Source of the DNA: Bacteroidales bacterium
GTDB lineage: Bacteria; Bacteroidota; Bacteroidia; Bacteroidales; GWA2-32-17
Direction of reading: 5' to 3'
Assembly: GCA_013314715.1 (NCBI GenBank)
Contig: JABUFC010000017.1
Span: forward strand, 1-57,357
Length of the DNA stretch: 57,357 nt
The notes below the pieces were generated by a model that searched no databases, was not told the DNA's origin, and saw only the letters and a list, made by a program, of their open reading frames with translations. Below are positions 47,017 through 55,636 of this stretch, piece by piece. A program made the translations under genes and the position numbers. Every line of letters begins with the position of its first letter. Within the stretch, counting starts at the first letter, position 1.

Positions 47017-48132
47017 GTGAAGCAAATTCAAATCATAGCGTTCAATGTTCCTTATCCTGCCGATTATGGCGGTGTTATCGATGTTTTTTATAAAATTAAA
47101 GCGTTAAAAGAAGCCAGAATTGCGGTAATACTTCATTGTTTTGACTATGGCAGAGGCACATCGCCCGAATTAGAAGCATTGTGCGAGCATGTTTATTATT
47201 ATCCTCGCTCCAAATCGTTCATATATCAGTTTTCGAAGTTACCTTTTATAGTAAAAACAAGGAGTAATCGCTTATTGATTGATAATTTGAATCAATATAC
47301 TGATATCCCAATTTTGGCAGAAGGTTTGCATTGCACTTTTCCGCTTTTTGCTGATCAATGCAGAAACAACGATTTTTATGTCAGAACTCACAATATAGAG
47401 CATGCATATTACGAAGGTTTAAAAGCAACTGAAACTAATATTGTAAAAAAAAATTATTTTTCGCTGGAAGCTAAAAAATTGAAATCATACGAACAGGTTT
47501 TAAAGAAAGCAAAAGGTATTCTTGCCATTTCGCAACGTGATAACGATTATTTTTCAGCATTGAATACAAATACCCAATTGGTTACTCCGTTTCATCCTTT
47601 TCAAAAAGTTGAAATTAAAGAAGGAAAAGCTGATTATGTGCTTGTACACGGCGATTTATCTGTTTCAGAAAATATTCATTCTTTGCAATGGCTAATCAAT
47701 AATGTTTTGTCAAAAATTAAGCATAAGGTTATTATTGCAGGTAAAAATCCTTCTCAAAAATTGATTTTGCATATTCAAAAGCATAAAAATATACAGTTAA
47801 TAGCGAATCCGTCTTTCGAGAAAATGCAGGATTTGATTGCCAATGCTCAAGTTCATGTGGTACATTCGTTTTTACCGCAAGGAATGAAGCTAAAGCTACT
47901 GAATGTTTTATTTCATGGACGTCATTGTATTTGCAACGAAGCTGTGGTTTTAAATTCGGGCTTAGAGTCGTTATGCCATATAGCCAATGATGCTGAAACT
48001 ATAATACAGTATATAGATGGTTTGATGCTAGAACCTTTTACCGAAAATAATATGCGTAACCGTAAAGATATGTTATCTTTGTTCTCAAATGAATTGCAGG
48101 TTGAAAAAATAATAAAATTCTTAAACTTATAA
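47017..48132 (+). CDS. Glycosyltransferase, GT-B fold (group 1-like)
   Basis: About 371 residues from GTG 47017; TTG 47011 adds two residues. No ATG lies near. N-terminal half with VPYPADYGGVIDVFYKIKAL, an acceptor-side pattern common in group 1 enzymes; C-terminal half with a donor site (IIAGKNPSQKLILHIQKHKNIQLIANPSFEKMQDLIANAQVHVVHSF). The usual EX7E is altered, so the activity cannot be named. Two bases before the flippase gene. Confidence 0.78.
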   Translation: MKQIQIIAFNVPYPADYGGVIDVFYKIKALKEARIAVILHCFDYGRGTSPELEALCEHVYYYPRSKSFIYQFSKLPFIVKTRSNRLLIDNLNQYTDIPILAEGLHCTFPLFADQCRNNDFYVRTHNIEHAYYEGLKATETNIVKKNYFSLEAKKLKSYEQVLKKAKGILAISQRDNDYFSALNTNTQLVTPFHPFQKVEIKEGKADYVLVHGDLSVSENIHSLQWLINNVLSKIKHKVIIAGKNPSQKLILHIQKHKNIQLIANPSFEKMQDLIANAQVHVVHSFLPQGMKLKLLNVLFHGRHCICNEAVVLNSGLESLCHIANDAETIIQYIDGLMLEPFTENNMRNRKDMLSLFSNELQVEKIIKFLNL

Positions 48133-48134
48133 TT

Positions 48135-49622
48135 GTGGGAGTTATTCGCAAACAAACTATACAGGGCACTATTTACACCTATTTGGGTGCAGGTTTAGGA
48201 GTGTTTACCAATCTTATTTTGTTGGCTTGGTTTTTTACACCAGAACAAATTGGTTTGTTAAACATTTTAGTGGCTTATTCGTTACTTTTTGCTCAGCTTG
48301 CTAATTTGGGGTTTGATAATATAACTATACGTCTATTTCCATATTTTAGAGATAAAGCAAGTGGTCATCATGGCTTTTTCTCAATAATGACAAAAGTTTT
48401 AATTATTGGTTTATTTTTGTCCATATTAATTTTTATCGTAATATTTCCATTGCTTTCTAATAATGACGAAGGTAATCGATTATTTAGGCATTTAGGTATG
48501 TATGTTATTCCTTTAATTGTATCAACGTTATTTTTTAATTCACTTGATACTTATTCGCGTGTTTTATATAAAAGTGTTAGAGGTACTTTTTTGAAAGAAG
48601 TGTTGCAGCGAATTTTTATTATTATTGCTATTGGGTTATATATATGGCTACAGTTTTCATTTGATTTATTTGTATTGTTATATGTTTTGGCATTGTCGAT
48701 TCCTACATTAATTTTATTTTATTTACTTTATAAAGAAAAAGAGTTGAGTTTCAAAATGGAACCCAATTTTATATCTCCTAAACTTAAAAAAGAAATGTGG
48801 TCGGTAAGTTTATTTGGTATAATAACTGTATTTTCAAGTACAATAGTTGCCAATATCGATAAAATAATGATTCAGCAATATCTCGATTTAAGTCAAACGG
48901 GTCTTTATTCCATAGCATTTTTCTTTGGTGTTATTATTACTATGCCATCAAGAGCACTTACAAAGATTTCTTCAACGGTTGTTGCAGAATCATGGAAAAA
49001 TAACGACACAGTAACTATTTATCAAATTTATTACAAAAGTTGTATTAACCAATTGTTATTTTCGCTCATCTTATTTTTGGGTATTTGGGTTAATATTGAT
49101 GCATTGTTGATGTTTTTGCCCTCTAAATATGCTCATATTCAATGGGTAGTGTTTTGGATTTGTTTAGGTAGTTTTATCGATATGGCTACGGGTATTAATA
49201 ATACCATTATTGGAACATCGCCTTACTATAAAGCTCAAAGCTTATTTATGTTAATATTTGTTTTAATTATAATTGCTACCAATGCTATTTTTATTCCTTT
49301 ACATGGTATTACGGGAGCTGCTTTTGCCAGTGCCTTATCGCTTTTATTATTTAATCTTATTCGTTGGCTTTTTTTACTATTTAAATATAAGATGCAGCCT
49401 TTCGATTATAAGTTTTTGTTGACTATTTTAATTGGGTTAATAGCTTATTTTGCGGCATATGCAATTCCTGAAATAAAACCATTTTATTTCGATATTTTAG
49501 TTCGAAGCATTGTTTTGGCTATAATATATGCTCCATTAGTCTTTTTATTTAATATTTCTGCTGATGTTAATCAACGCATAAATATTTATTGGAGCTGGTT
49601 ACGAAATAAGATACTAAAATAA
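48135..49622 (+). CDS. Polysaccharide/oligosaccharide flippase (Wzx-like, MOP superfamily)
   Basis: 495 residues with about 14 hydrophobic segments. N-terminus GVIRKQTIQGTIYTYLGAGLGVFTNLILL is typical of Wzx-like proteins. Likely moves lipid-linked sugars across the inner membrane. Starts with GTG three bases after the stop of the glycosyltransferase. With the glycosyltransferase it may be a small surface-sugar module; no other sugar genes are near. Ends 6 bp before the convergent recO. Confidence 0.88.
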   Translation: MGVIRKQTIQGTIYTYLGAGLGVFTNLILLAWFFTPEQIGLLNILVAYSLLFAQLANLGFDNITIRLFPYFRDKASGHHGFFSIMTKVLIIGLFLSILIFIVIFPLLSNNDEGNRLFRHLGMYVIPLIVSTLFFNSLDTYSRVLYKSVRGTFLKEVLQRIFIIIAIGLYIWLQFSFDLFVLLYVLALSIPTLILFYLLYKEKELSFKMEPNFISPKLKKEMWSVSLFGIITVFSSTIVANIDKIMIQQYLDLSQTGLYSIAFFFGVIITMPSRALTKISSTVVAESWKNNDTVTIYQIYYKSCINQLLFSLILFLGIWVNIDALLMFLPSKYAHIQWVVFWICLGSFIDMATGINNTIIGTSPYYKAQSLFMLIFVLIIIATNAIFIPLHGITGAAFASALSLLLFNLIRWLFLLFKYKMQPFDYKFLLTILIGLIAYFAAYAIPEIKPFYFDILVRSIVLAIIYAPLVFLFNISADVNQRINIYWSWLRNKILK

Positions 49623-49628
49623 AAGTGT

Positions 49629-50363
49629 TTAAAAAGGTAGGTTTTCATATATAGCGTTTAGTGTTTCTAATGAATTTAAATTGAATTTTGTATCTAAATG
49701 GTAATGATAATAACTAAATATGCTATTTAAAAATGATTGTTTAAGTTTTCTGCTGATTTTAAGTTTTGCTAATTCATCATTTTTATGGGATAAAAATATA
49801 TGCCATAATTCAGAAATCTGAAGTTCATTGTTATGAGTATAAATGTTGTGAGTAGTAAAATTGGCATGGGGTATGTCAAATAATCGATTGTTGGTTGAAA
49901 AATTATTTTCTGGTTCAATTCCTAAATAATTTAATAATTTAATTAATGCAATGAAGTGATAATTATTACATTGTTCGCTGGGTATATGTTCTAATTCAAT
50001 AATCCACTCTTTGATAAAAGAGTAGAGTGAATATTCAGAATGAGGGTATTTTAATAATTGATATAAAACCTCACTCATAAATTGTACAATGCTTATTTTA
50101 TGAAAGTCATCGCGAATAGATAGTAAAAGAAAGTCGCTATGGAGGTTTGAAATAAATTGAATTTCACTCTGAGGTTTTAATTTAATGTTGGCATTGATGA
50201 TATTGAGCGGAAAAATAAAAGCAGCATGATTATTTTTAGGATTAGTTTTTTTCTTAATCATTGCAGGCATGAAGCCATAGTCTAATGTATATAAGTAAAG
50301 TATATTGAATGTGTCGTTGTAAGGAAGTCGTTTTAATATGATACCTTCAATGGTCTGTTGCAT
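49629..50363 (-). CDS. recO: DNA repair protein RecO
   Basis: 244 residues. N-terminal OB fold with MQQTIEGIILKRLPYNDTFNILYLYTLDYG; helical C-domain. The C-terminal zinc-binding cysteines of many RecO proteins are not visible, as in many Bacteroidota homologues. RecO helps load RecA in RecFOR gap repair. Named mainly from the N-terminus and length. Confidence 0.88.
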   Translation of the reverse strand: MQQTIEGIILKRLPYNDTFNILYLYTLDYGFMPAMIKKKTNPKNNHAAFIFPLNIINANIKLKPQSEIQFISNLHSDFLLLSIRDDFHKISIVQFMSEVLYQLLKYPHSEYSLYSFIKEWIIELEHIPSEQCNNYHFIALIKLLNYLGIEPENNFSTNNRLFDIPHANFTTHNIYTHNNELQISELWHIFLSHKNDELAKLKISRKLKQSFLNSIFSYYHYHLDTKFNLNSLETLNAIYENLPF

Positions 50364-50464
50364 AACAGATGTAAAAGTAAGTAATAACTACTCATAAAAT
50401 ATTCATTTGTAAAAATAAAAATGAACAATAAAATGTTTATTGCTTTTTATATATTTTTATGTTG

Positions 50465-51058
50465 TTATTTCTTAAACATGCTTTGAAACAGATAGGGGAG
50501 TATGCCAATAAAAAGAAATACTGCTATAGGCCAAAGACCGAGAAAATTAGGAATATGTTGTTGCTTAAAAGCAAAGTAAAGATAAAAAGTAAAAATAAAG
50601 CTGACAAAGATTATGCCTACTATTATGGTTAAAAAAGCAAGGAGTTTACTTGCCGAGGGGTAATAGGTTAATTGTCCTTCGGGATTTATGCGTTTTGATG
50701 CTAAGGCTTCGCGTAGGCTAAATCCCCCTCGCTTTAAAAAGATACAAAGTAAGAGCATGATGAAAAAAATGGTAAACAAAGGGCTCAACACAAGAATTTT
50801 GTGTGATAGCGGTAATTGTCTGACGATGTTATTCCGGATTTCTTTGTTTTTAATTACCTTAATTTTTTTGGTATGATTTCCTTGCAGGTTTTGAATCAAT
50901 ACATCTTCGTCCAATGAGTTGGGAACTGTTTTTAAGACTTTTAATTCCATTTCGACCACGTTTAGACGTTTTTCTAAACTGTCAATAGGTATAGAAGGTT
51001 TTGACCAAGAATTAAAAACAAAAAATAACAAGCTAAAGGTAAGTAACAATGTTTTCAT
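50465..51058 (-). CDS. Membrane protein with signal peptide and coiled coil, unknown
   Basis: 197 residues. Signal peptide MKTLLLTFSLLFFVFNSWS, a short coiled coil (SLEKRLNVVEMELKVLK, about 27-43), then three membrane segments (about 90-108, 142-163, 175-190). Between them is a cytoplasmic-looking loop (KRGGFSLREALASKRI). I do not recognise the family. Stands alone between recO and the TonB receptor gene. A -7 match (TATTTTTG) lies at 51114-51107. Confidence 0.7.
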   Translation of the reverse strand: MKTLLLTFSLLFFVFNSWSKPSIPIDSLEKRLNVVEMELKVLKTVPNSLDEDVLIQNLQGNHTKKIKVIKNKEIRNNIVRQLPLSHKILVLSPLFTIFFIMLLLCIFLKRGGFSLREALASKRINPEGQLTYYPSASKLLAFLTIIVGIIFVSFIFTFYLYFAFKQQHIPNFLGLWPIAVFLFIGILPYLFQSMFKK

Positions 51059-51163
51059 AAGTTAAATTTTTAATTGAACGAAAGTTACAATAAATTTTTG
51101 AATTGACAAAAATATTTTTTATCAATCATTAAATTTAAGGATTAGAGTATAGAACATGGGGCA

Positions 51164-53605
51164 TTATTCGCCCATGTCCATTTCCATATTCATTTCTTGT
51201 TGGCGTTGACGTTCTTTTTGCTTTATACCTTCGTTGATTTTATAGGTAAAGGTTATATACAGAATACGAGTTTCGCGTTTAAATTCCATTATTGCTTTTA
51301 GGCTTGGGTCATCGGTTTTAACTTGGAACTTCATCGTATTGAAAATATCGCTTAAACGTATGGATAACGAAGCTTTTCTGTCCCATAATTCTTTTCTAAG
51401 TCCGGCATCAACAGTGTAAAAACCGGTTCTTGTGGCTTGAGCCATCACCGAAGGACCGTTAAACATGCCGTTGAGTTGCATGGAGAAATTTTTGGGCAAA
51501 AAGAATGAAGCATTAAATTTGGCATCGTACGAAAGCATGGAGTTTGTTAGGTCGTTGTCGCCATCGCTACCAATAACTTTGGTATTGTAATACGAAAAGG
51601 TTCCCATGAGTCGCATAAATTTGACAGGTTGGGTACTTATAATAAACTCTAAGCCATAAGATTCGGCTTGGCTCATGTTGATTGGATAAACGGTTACAAT
51701 GCCTGTTGTATCGGTTTTGCGATATCTGCTAACTACATTATCGGTAGTTTTATAGAAAATTTGCGAGGTTAGCGAAAGCTTTTTCCAATCTTTAATATGC
51801 CCGAATTCGTAGGAATTAATATACTCGGGCTTTAGATCAGGGTTGCCCATATGCCAAGTGAGTGGGTCTGATTTGTCAATAAAAGGATTGATTGAATGAG
51901 GGTCGGGGCGATTGATCCTTCGGCTATAGCTTATTTGGAGTTTATTGTCGTGTGGAAGGCTATAGCTGATGTGTGTACTTGGGAATAGGCAAAAATAATC
52001 GCGTTTGAAAGTATATCCTGTAGTTTTTTGGTTTCCGTCTTGAACTGTTTCTTCGGCTCTTAATCCTATTTGAATGCTGAATTTTTTCCATTCTTGCGAT
52101 AGTGTTGCATAACTAGCATAAACATAGTCGCTATAAATAAAATGATTGGAAAGATTGGTGTCTTTTTTAAAGTCAGTAACAAGGGTATCGAAATTATAAA
52201 AGAAATAATTTCCGTCGCTTGTTCGCATCATGACCTTAATTCCTGCATCTAAGCGTGCTTTTTCTGAAATGGGGTGTACATAATCGCTTTGAAAGGTTAA
52301 ATTTGTGAAAGTATTATTGCTAGTTGATTTTTGAGCAGGGGTAGTATAAATGGGTACAAAATTGTATTGACTATAATTTTCATTATTGTTGAATATTCCT
52401 CTTGAAAAGTATAAATCGCTGGTAAACTCGCGCATGGGTTCTTCGAATTTCTTTTTGTAGCTTAACGATAAGTCAATGTTGTTGGATGGGTTGGTTGATT
52501 TTTCATCGCGTTGATAATATTGGGTTGTACTGTTGGTTGATGAAAGTACTTTGTTAATAGAATAATCATTGCCATTTCTTTCGCCAACTCTATAGGTCGC
52601 TGTAAAGTTAATGCTGTTAAAGGGATTGAAATTATAATCGAAACCTCCTTTTATGTTATGCGAATAATTTTGATTGTTTCGAGTTGAAGTAATAATCGTA
52701 TGCGAAAGCAGGGAGTCATTAAAATAAAAATATCGGTCGTGGTTGCGGTATCCATTGCGGTCGTCGTTTCGATAGTCGTAACTAAAAAACAGATTGGTTT
52801 TATTCACTCTTCGGTTTATGCTGAGTGTGCCTCCATATTTTTTCATGGTGCCGTAGTTTAAGGTTACAAGTCCGTTGATGCCTTGTCGTTTTTCTTGTTT
52901 AGTTACAATATTTAATATCCCTGCCATACCTTCGGGATCGTATTTAGCTGATGGGTTAGTGATGATTTCGATGCGTTCGATGGTACTTGCAGGAATTTGT
53001 TCTAATATGGCAGCTTTGTCGCCGGCGCTAAGTGTTGAGGGCTTACCATCGACAAGAATGTTGACGTTGGTGCTTCCACGTAAGCTTACATTACCATCCA
53101 TATCGACCTGAACAGAGGGTGTGTTTCGCAAAATGTCGGTAGCATTGCCACCGCTTGTAACAATGTTTTTATCAACATTGATAACTTTTTTATCCAGTTT
53201 AAATTCAACCATGGGTTTGTCGCTTTTTACCTCCACTTCGCCTAATTGCGTAACAGCAGGTTTGAGCATGATGGTACCAATATTAACCGATGGGGTTTGA
53301 GGATTTACTTTAGCTGTTGTTATATAACGATCGTAACCAATAAAGTCAATCTTAATTTTGTAAAAACCTGGTTTAAGTTTTTCAATTTTAAAAAAACCTT
53401 TTTCGTCGGTAATACTTCCTCCTGCAAGGGTAGAGTCTTTCATTCTAAATACGCTGATATTAGCATAAGGCATGGGCTTTTTACTTTGTTCATCTAAAAC
53501 TTTACCCGAAATATCGCCTTCAAAATTTTGAAAATTAGGACGTTCTTGTGCTATTGCTAATTGAGCATGCATTAAAATCAAGACAAAAATAACAGAAACC
53601 TTCAT
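51164..53605 (-). CDS. TonB-dependent receptor, outer-membrane beta-barrel family
   Basis: 813 residues. Signal peptide MKVSVIFVLILMHAQLAIAQ. A carboxypeptidase-regulatory-like domain (about 33-115: GKVLDEQSKKPMPYANISVF), a short plug (about 135-235) with ILRNTPSVQVDMDGNVSLRGSTNVNILVDG, then a barrel of the OMP_b-brl_3 type. The tail is Met/Glu rich (QEMNMEMDMGE), unlike the usual aromatic end of outer-membrane barrels. No substrate clue and no lipoprotein partner nearby. Confidence 0.9.
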   Translation of the reverse strand: MKVSVIFVLILMHAQLAIAQERPNFQNFEGDISGKVLDEQSKKPMPYANISVFRMKDSTLAGGSITDEKGFFKIEKLKPGFYKIKIDFIGYDRYITTAKVNPQTPSVNIGTIMLKPAVTQLGEVEVKSDKPMVEFKLDKKVINVDKNIVTSGGNATDILRNTPSVQVDMDGNVSLRGSTNVNILVDGKPSTLSAGDKAAILEQIPASTIERIEIITNPSAKYDPEGMAGILNIVTKQEKRQGINGLVTLNYGTMKKYGGTLSINRRVNKTNLFFSYDYRNDDRNGYRNHDRYFYFNDSLLSHTIITSTRNNQNYSHNIKGGFDYNFNPFNSINFTATYRVGERNGNDYSINKVLSSTNSTTQYYQRDEKSTNPSNNIDLSLSYKKKFEEPMREFTSDLYFSRGIFNNNENYSQYNFVPIYTTPAQKSTSNNTFTNLTFQSDYVHPISEKARLDAGIKVMMRTSDGNYFFYNFDTLVTDFKKDTNLSNHFIYSDYVYASYATLSQEWKKFSIQIGLRAEETVQDGNQKTTGYTFKRDYFCLFPSTHISYSLPHDNKLQISYSRRINRPDPHSINPFIDKSDPLTWHMGNPDLKPEYINSYEFGHIKDWKKLSLTSQIFYKTTDNVVSRYRKTDTTGIVTVYPINMSQAESYGLEFIISTQPVKFMRLMGTFSYYNTKVIGSDGDNDLTNSMLSYDAKFNASFFLPKNFSMQLNGMFNGPSVMAQATRTGFYTVDAGLRKELWDRKASLSIRLSDIFNTMKFQVKTDDPSLKAIMEFKRETRILYITFTYKINEGIKQKERQRQQEMNMEMDMGE

Positions 53606-53759
53606 ATTGTTTTATATTTTAACAAGCCTTTAGACGTAAAGAACGTCCCAAGGTTTAATAGAATGTTGAAAAAAAATATAATCTTTTAAATATCAAAATG
53701 ATAAAAATCAAGTTTTCAACTTTAAATCTTTTTAGAAATGGTATGTTAAGAAAATGTTA

Positions 53760-53767
53760 TATCTTTG
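53760..53767 (+). promoter_or_regulatory. -7 element of the sphingolipid operon
   Basis: TATCTTTG (53760-53767). Predicted leader to the ATG at 53804 is about 30 bases. The -33 region is poor. Confidence 0.5.
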
Positions 53768-53803
53768 GCACTTATTTTTAAAATAATCGAAATATATAAG
53801 TTC

Positions 53804-54997
53804 ATGAAAGATAGTTTGTTGCAAAAAAAGATGGCTGCTTATACTGCACCTCAAGAGGTTATGAATGCTGGCATTTATCCTTATTTCAAGACTATTGAAT
53901 CGGGACAAGACCCAGAAGTTATATATAAGGGTAAACGTATGTTAATGTTTGGTTCAAACAGTTACTTAGGTTTAACCAGTCATCCCCGAATAAAACAAGC
54001 AGCTATTAAAGCAATAGAAAAATATGGTACTGGTTGTGCCGGGTCGCGTTTTTTAAATGGAACGATCGATTTACATCTTGAATTAGAACGTCGTCTGGCC
54101 GAATTTGTTCATATGGAAGATGCCCTTGTTTTTGCTACTGGTTTTCTTACCAATCAAGGCGTTATTTCATGCTTAACCGGACGACACGATTATATTATTA
54201 TTGACGATTCCGACCATGCCTCCATCATTGAAGGAACTCGTTTGAGTTTTTCTAAAGTTTTAAAATACAAACATAATAATACCGAATCGTTAGAAGATGT
54301 ATTGTCAGATTTGCCGGCTGATAAAATAAAAATAATTATTACCGATGGAGTTTTTAGCATGGAAGGAGATATTGCTCCTTTGCCCAAAATTGTAGAAATT
54401 GCCAAAAAATATGGTGCATCGGTAATGGTGGACGATGCGCATGGATTAGGTGTGTTAGGTAAAAATGGATCTGGTACCGTTAATCATTTTGGCTTAGAAG
54501 GCGAAGTTGAACTAATTATGGGGACTTTCAGTAAATCGTTGGCAACGGTAGGAGGGTTTATTGCAGGCTCAAAAGAATTGATTAACTATGTAAAGCATAA
54601 TTCACGTGCATTAATATTTACAGCTAGCCTTACACCAGCATCGGTAGCGAGTGTGATTGAAGCATTGAATATTATTCGTGATGAACCTCAACGTATTGAT
54701 AAGCTTTGGGAAAATACCAATTATGCTAAAAAGGTATTGTCTAAAGCAGGATTTGATACTGGACATAGTCAAACACCAGTTATTCCTTTATATATACGCG
54801 ACGATCAAAAAACCTTTATTTTTACTCAAATGTTAGCTGATATGGGAGTATTTGTTAATCCCGTTATTAGCCCTGCTGTTAAGCCCGAAGATAGCTTGAT
54901 TCGATTCTCACTCATGGCAACGCACGAAAAACATCATATTGACGAAGCTGTTGAAAAGTGTGTAAAAGTAGCTAACAAATTAGGAATTCTTAAATGA
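53804..54997 (+). CDS. Serine palmitoyltransferase-like alpha-oxoamine synthase
   Basis: 397 residues from the ATG at 53804. A PLP enzyme: internal aldimine Lys 244 in GTFSKSLATVGG; D210/D211 and H213 in VDDAHG; H138 in DSDHAS; and the family signature GSNSYLGLTSHP and GTGCAGSRFLNGT. Alpha-oxoamine synthases include SPT, KBL, BioF and HemA. Similarity, as I recall it, to Bacteroidota SPT (YPYFKTIESGQDPEV near the N-terminus) favours SPT, which condenses serine and acyl-CoA in the first sphingolipid step. KBL remains possible. Its stop overlaps the next start by 4 bp. Confidence 0.85.
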   Translation: MKDSLLQKKMAAYTAPQEVMNAGIYPYFKTIESGQDPEVIYKGKRMLMFGSNSYLGLTSHPRIKQAAIKAIEKYGTGCAGSRFLNGTIDLHLELERRLAEFVHMEDALVFATGFLTNQGVISCLTGRHDYIIIDDSDHASIIEGTRLSFSKVLKYKHNNTESLEDVLSDLPADKIKIIITDGVFSMEGDIAPLPKIVEIAKKYGASVMVDDAHGLGVLGKNGSGTVNHFGLEGEVELIMGTFSKSLATVGGFIAGSKELINYVKHNSRALIFTASLTPASVASVIEALNIIRDEPQRIDKLWENTNYAKKVLSKAGFDTGHSQTPVIPLYIRDDQKTFIFTQMLADMGVFVNPVISPAVKPEDSLIRFSLMATHEKHHIDEAVEKCVKVANKLGILK

Positions 54998-55611
54998 CTT
55001 GGAAAGAATATTTTAAATATTATAAATTTAATATATTCGTTGTTTTTATATTATTTATTACTACTTTAATTTTTATTTATAATTTTTTACAATTTATTGA
55101 GAGTCGGCAAGGAGTTATATTAAACGACCCTTTTTTAAGTCTATTGCCTTCGTCAAATGTTTCGGTTCCTCTCTTTATGTTGACCTATTCGGGGACTTTG
55201 TTAGGTGTGGGTTATGTATTACGTAAGCCCGATTTAACTATCATTACAGCATTGACCTATATGTTTATTTTATGGTTACGCATGACGTGCATGTATTTTA
55301 CTCCGCTCGAACCTCCGCTTAATATTGTTCCTTTGAGGGATTTTGTACTCGAAAGTACATTTTACTCGGGTAATGTGAATCTTAAAGATTTGTTTTTTTC
55401 GGGGCACACCGCTTCGATGTTTTTGTTTTTTATGGTAATACCAAACAAAAAAGTAAAATGGATATATTTGATTATTACTTTTTTAGTAGCAAGCTTGGTA
55501 TTGATTCAACATGCTCATTATACGATTGATGTATTAGTTGCTCCCGTTATGGTTTGGTTCGCTTATTATATGGCGAATATTGTTTATCGTTTTTGCTTTG
55601 TAAGAAAATAA
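54994..55611 (+). CDS. Sphingomyelin-synthase-like PAP2 membrane phosphotransferase
   Basis: 205 residues, about six membrane helices. Catalytic motifs of the sphingomyelin synthase/PAP2_C family: LRMTCMYFTPLEPP (95-108), FSGHTASMF with H138, and HYTIDV with H175 and D179 (HxxxD). These enzymes move a phosphoryl head group onto ceramide or act on related lipids. Overlap with the SPT-like gene suggests that both serve sphingolipid synthesis. The head group (inositol, ethanolamine or other), or plain phosphatase activity, cannot be told. Confidence 0.83.
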   Translation: MTWKEYFKYYKFNIFVVFILFITTLIFIYNFLQFIESRQGVILNDPFLSLLPSSNVSVPLFMLTYSGTLLGVGYVLRKPDLTIITALTYMFILWLRMTCMYFTPLEPPLNIVPLRDFVLESTFYSGNVNLKDLFFSGHTASMFLFFMVIPNKKVKWIYLIITFLVASLVLIQHAHYTIDVLVAPVMVWFAYYMANIVYRFCFVRK

Positions 55612-55622
55612 ATGTAAATTTG
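55592..55622 (+). promoter_or_regulatory. Promoter of the DUF4301 gene
   Basis: TTTG (55592-55595), 19 bp, TAAATTTG (55615-55622). The -33 element lies inside the 3' end of the PAP2 gene. Predicted leader to the ATG at 55637 is under 10 bases. Confidence 0.75.
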
Positions 55623-55636
55623 CCTAAAAAAAAACT

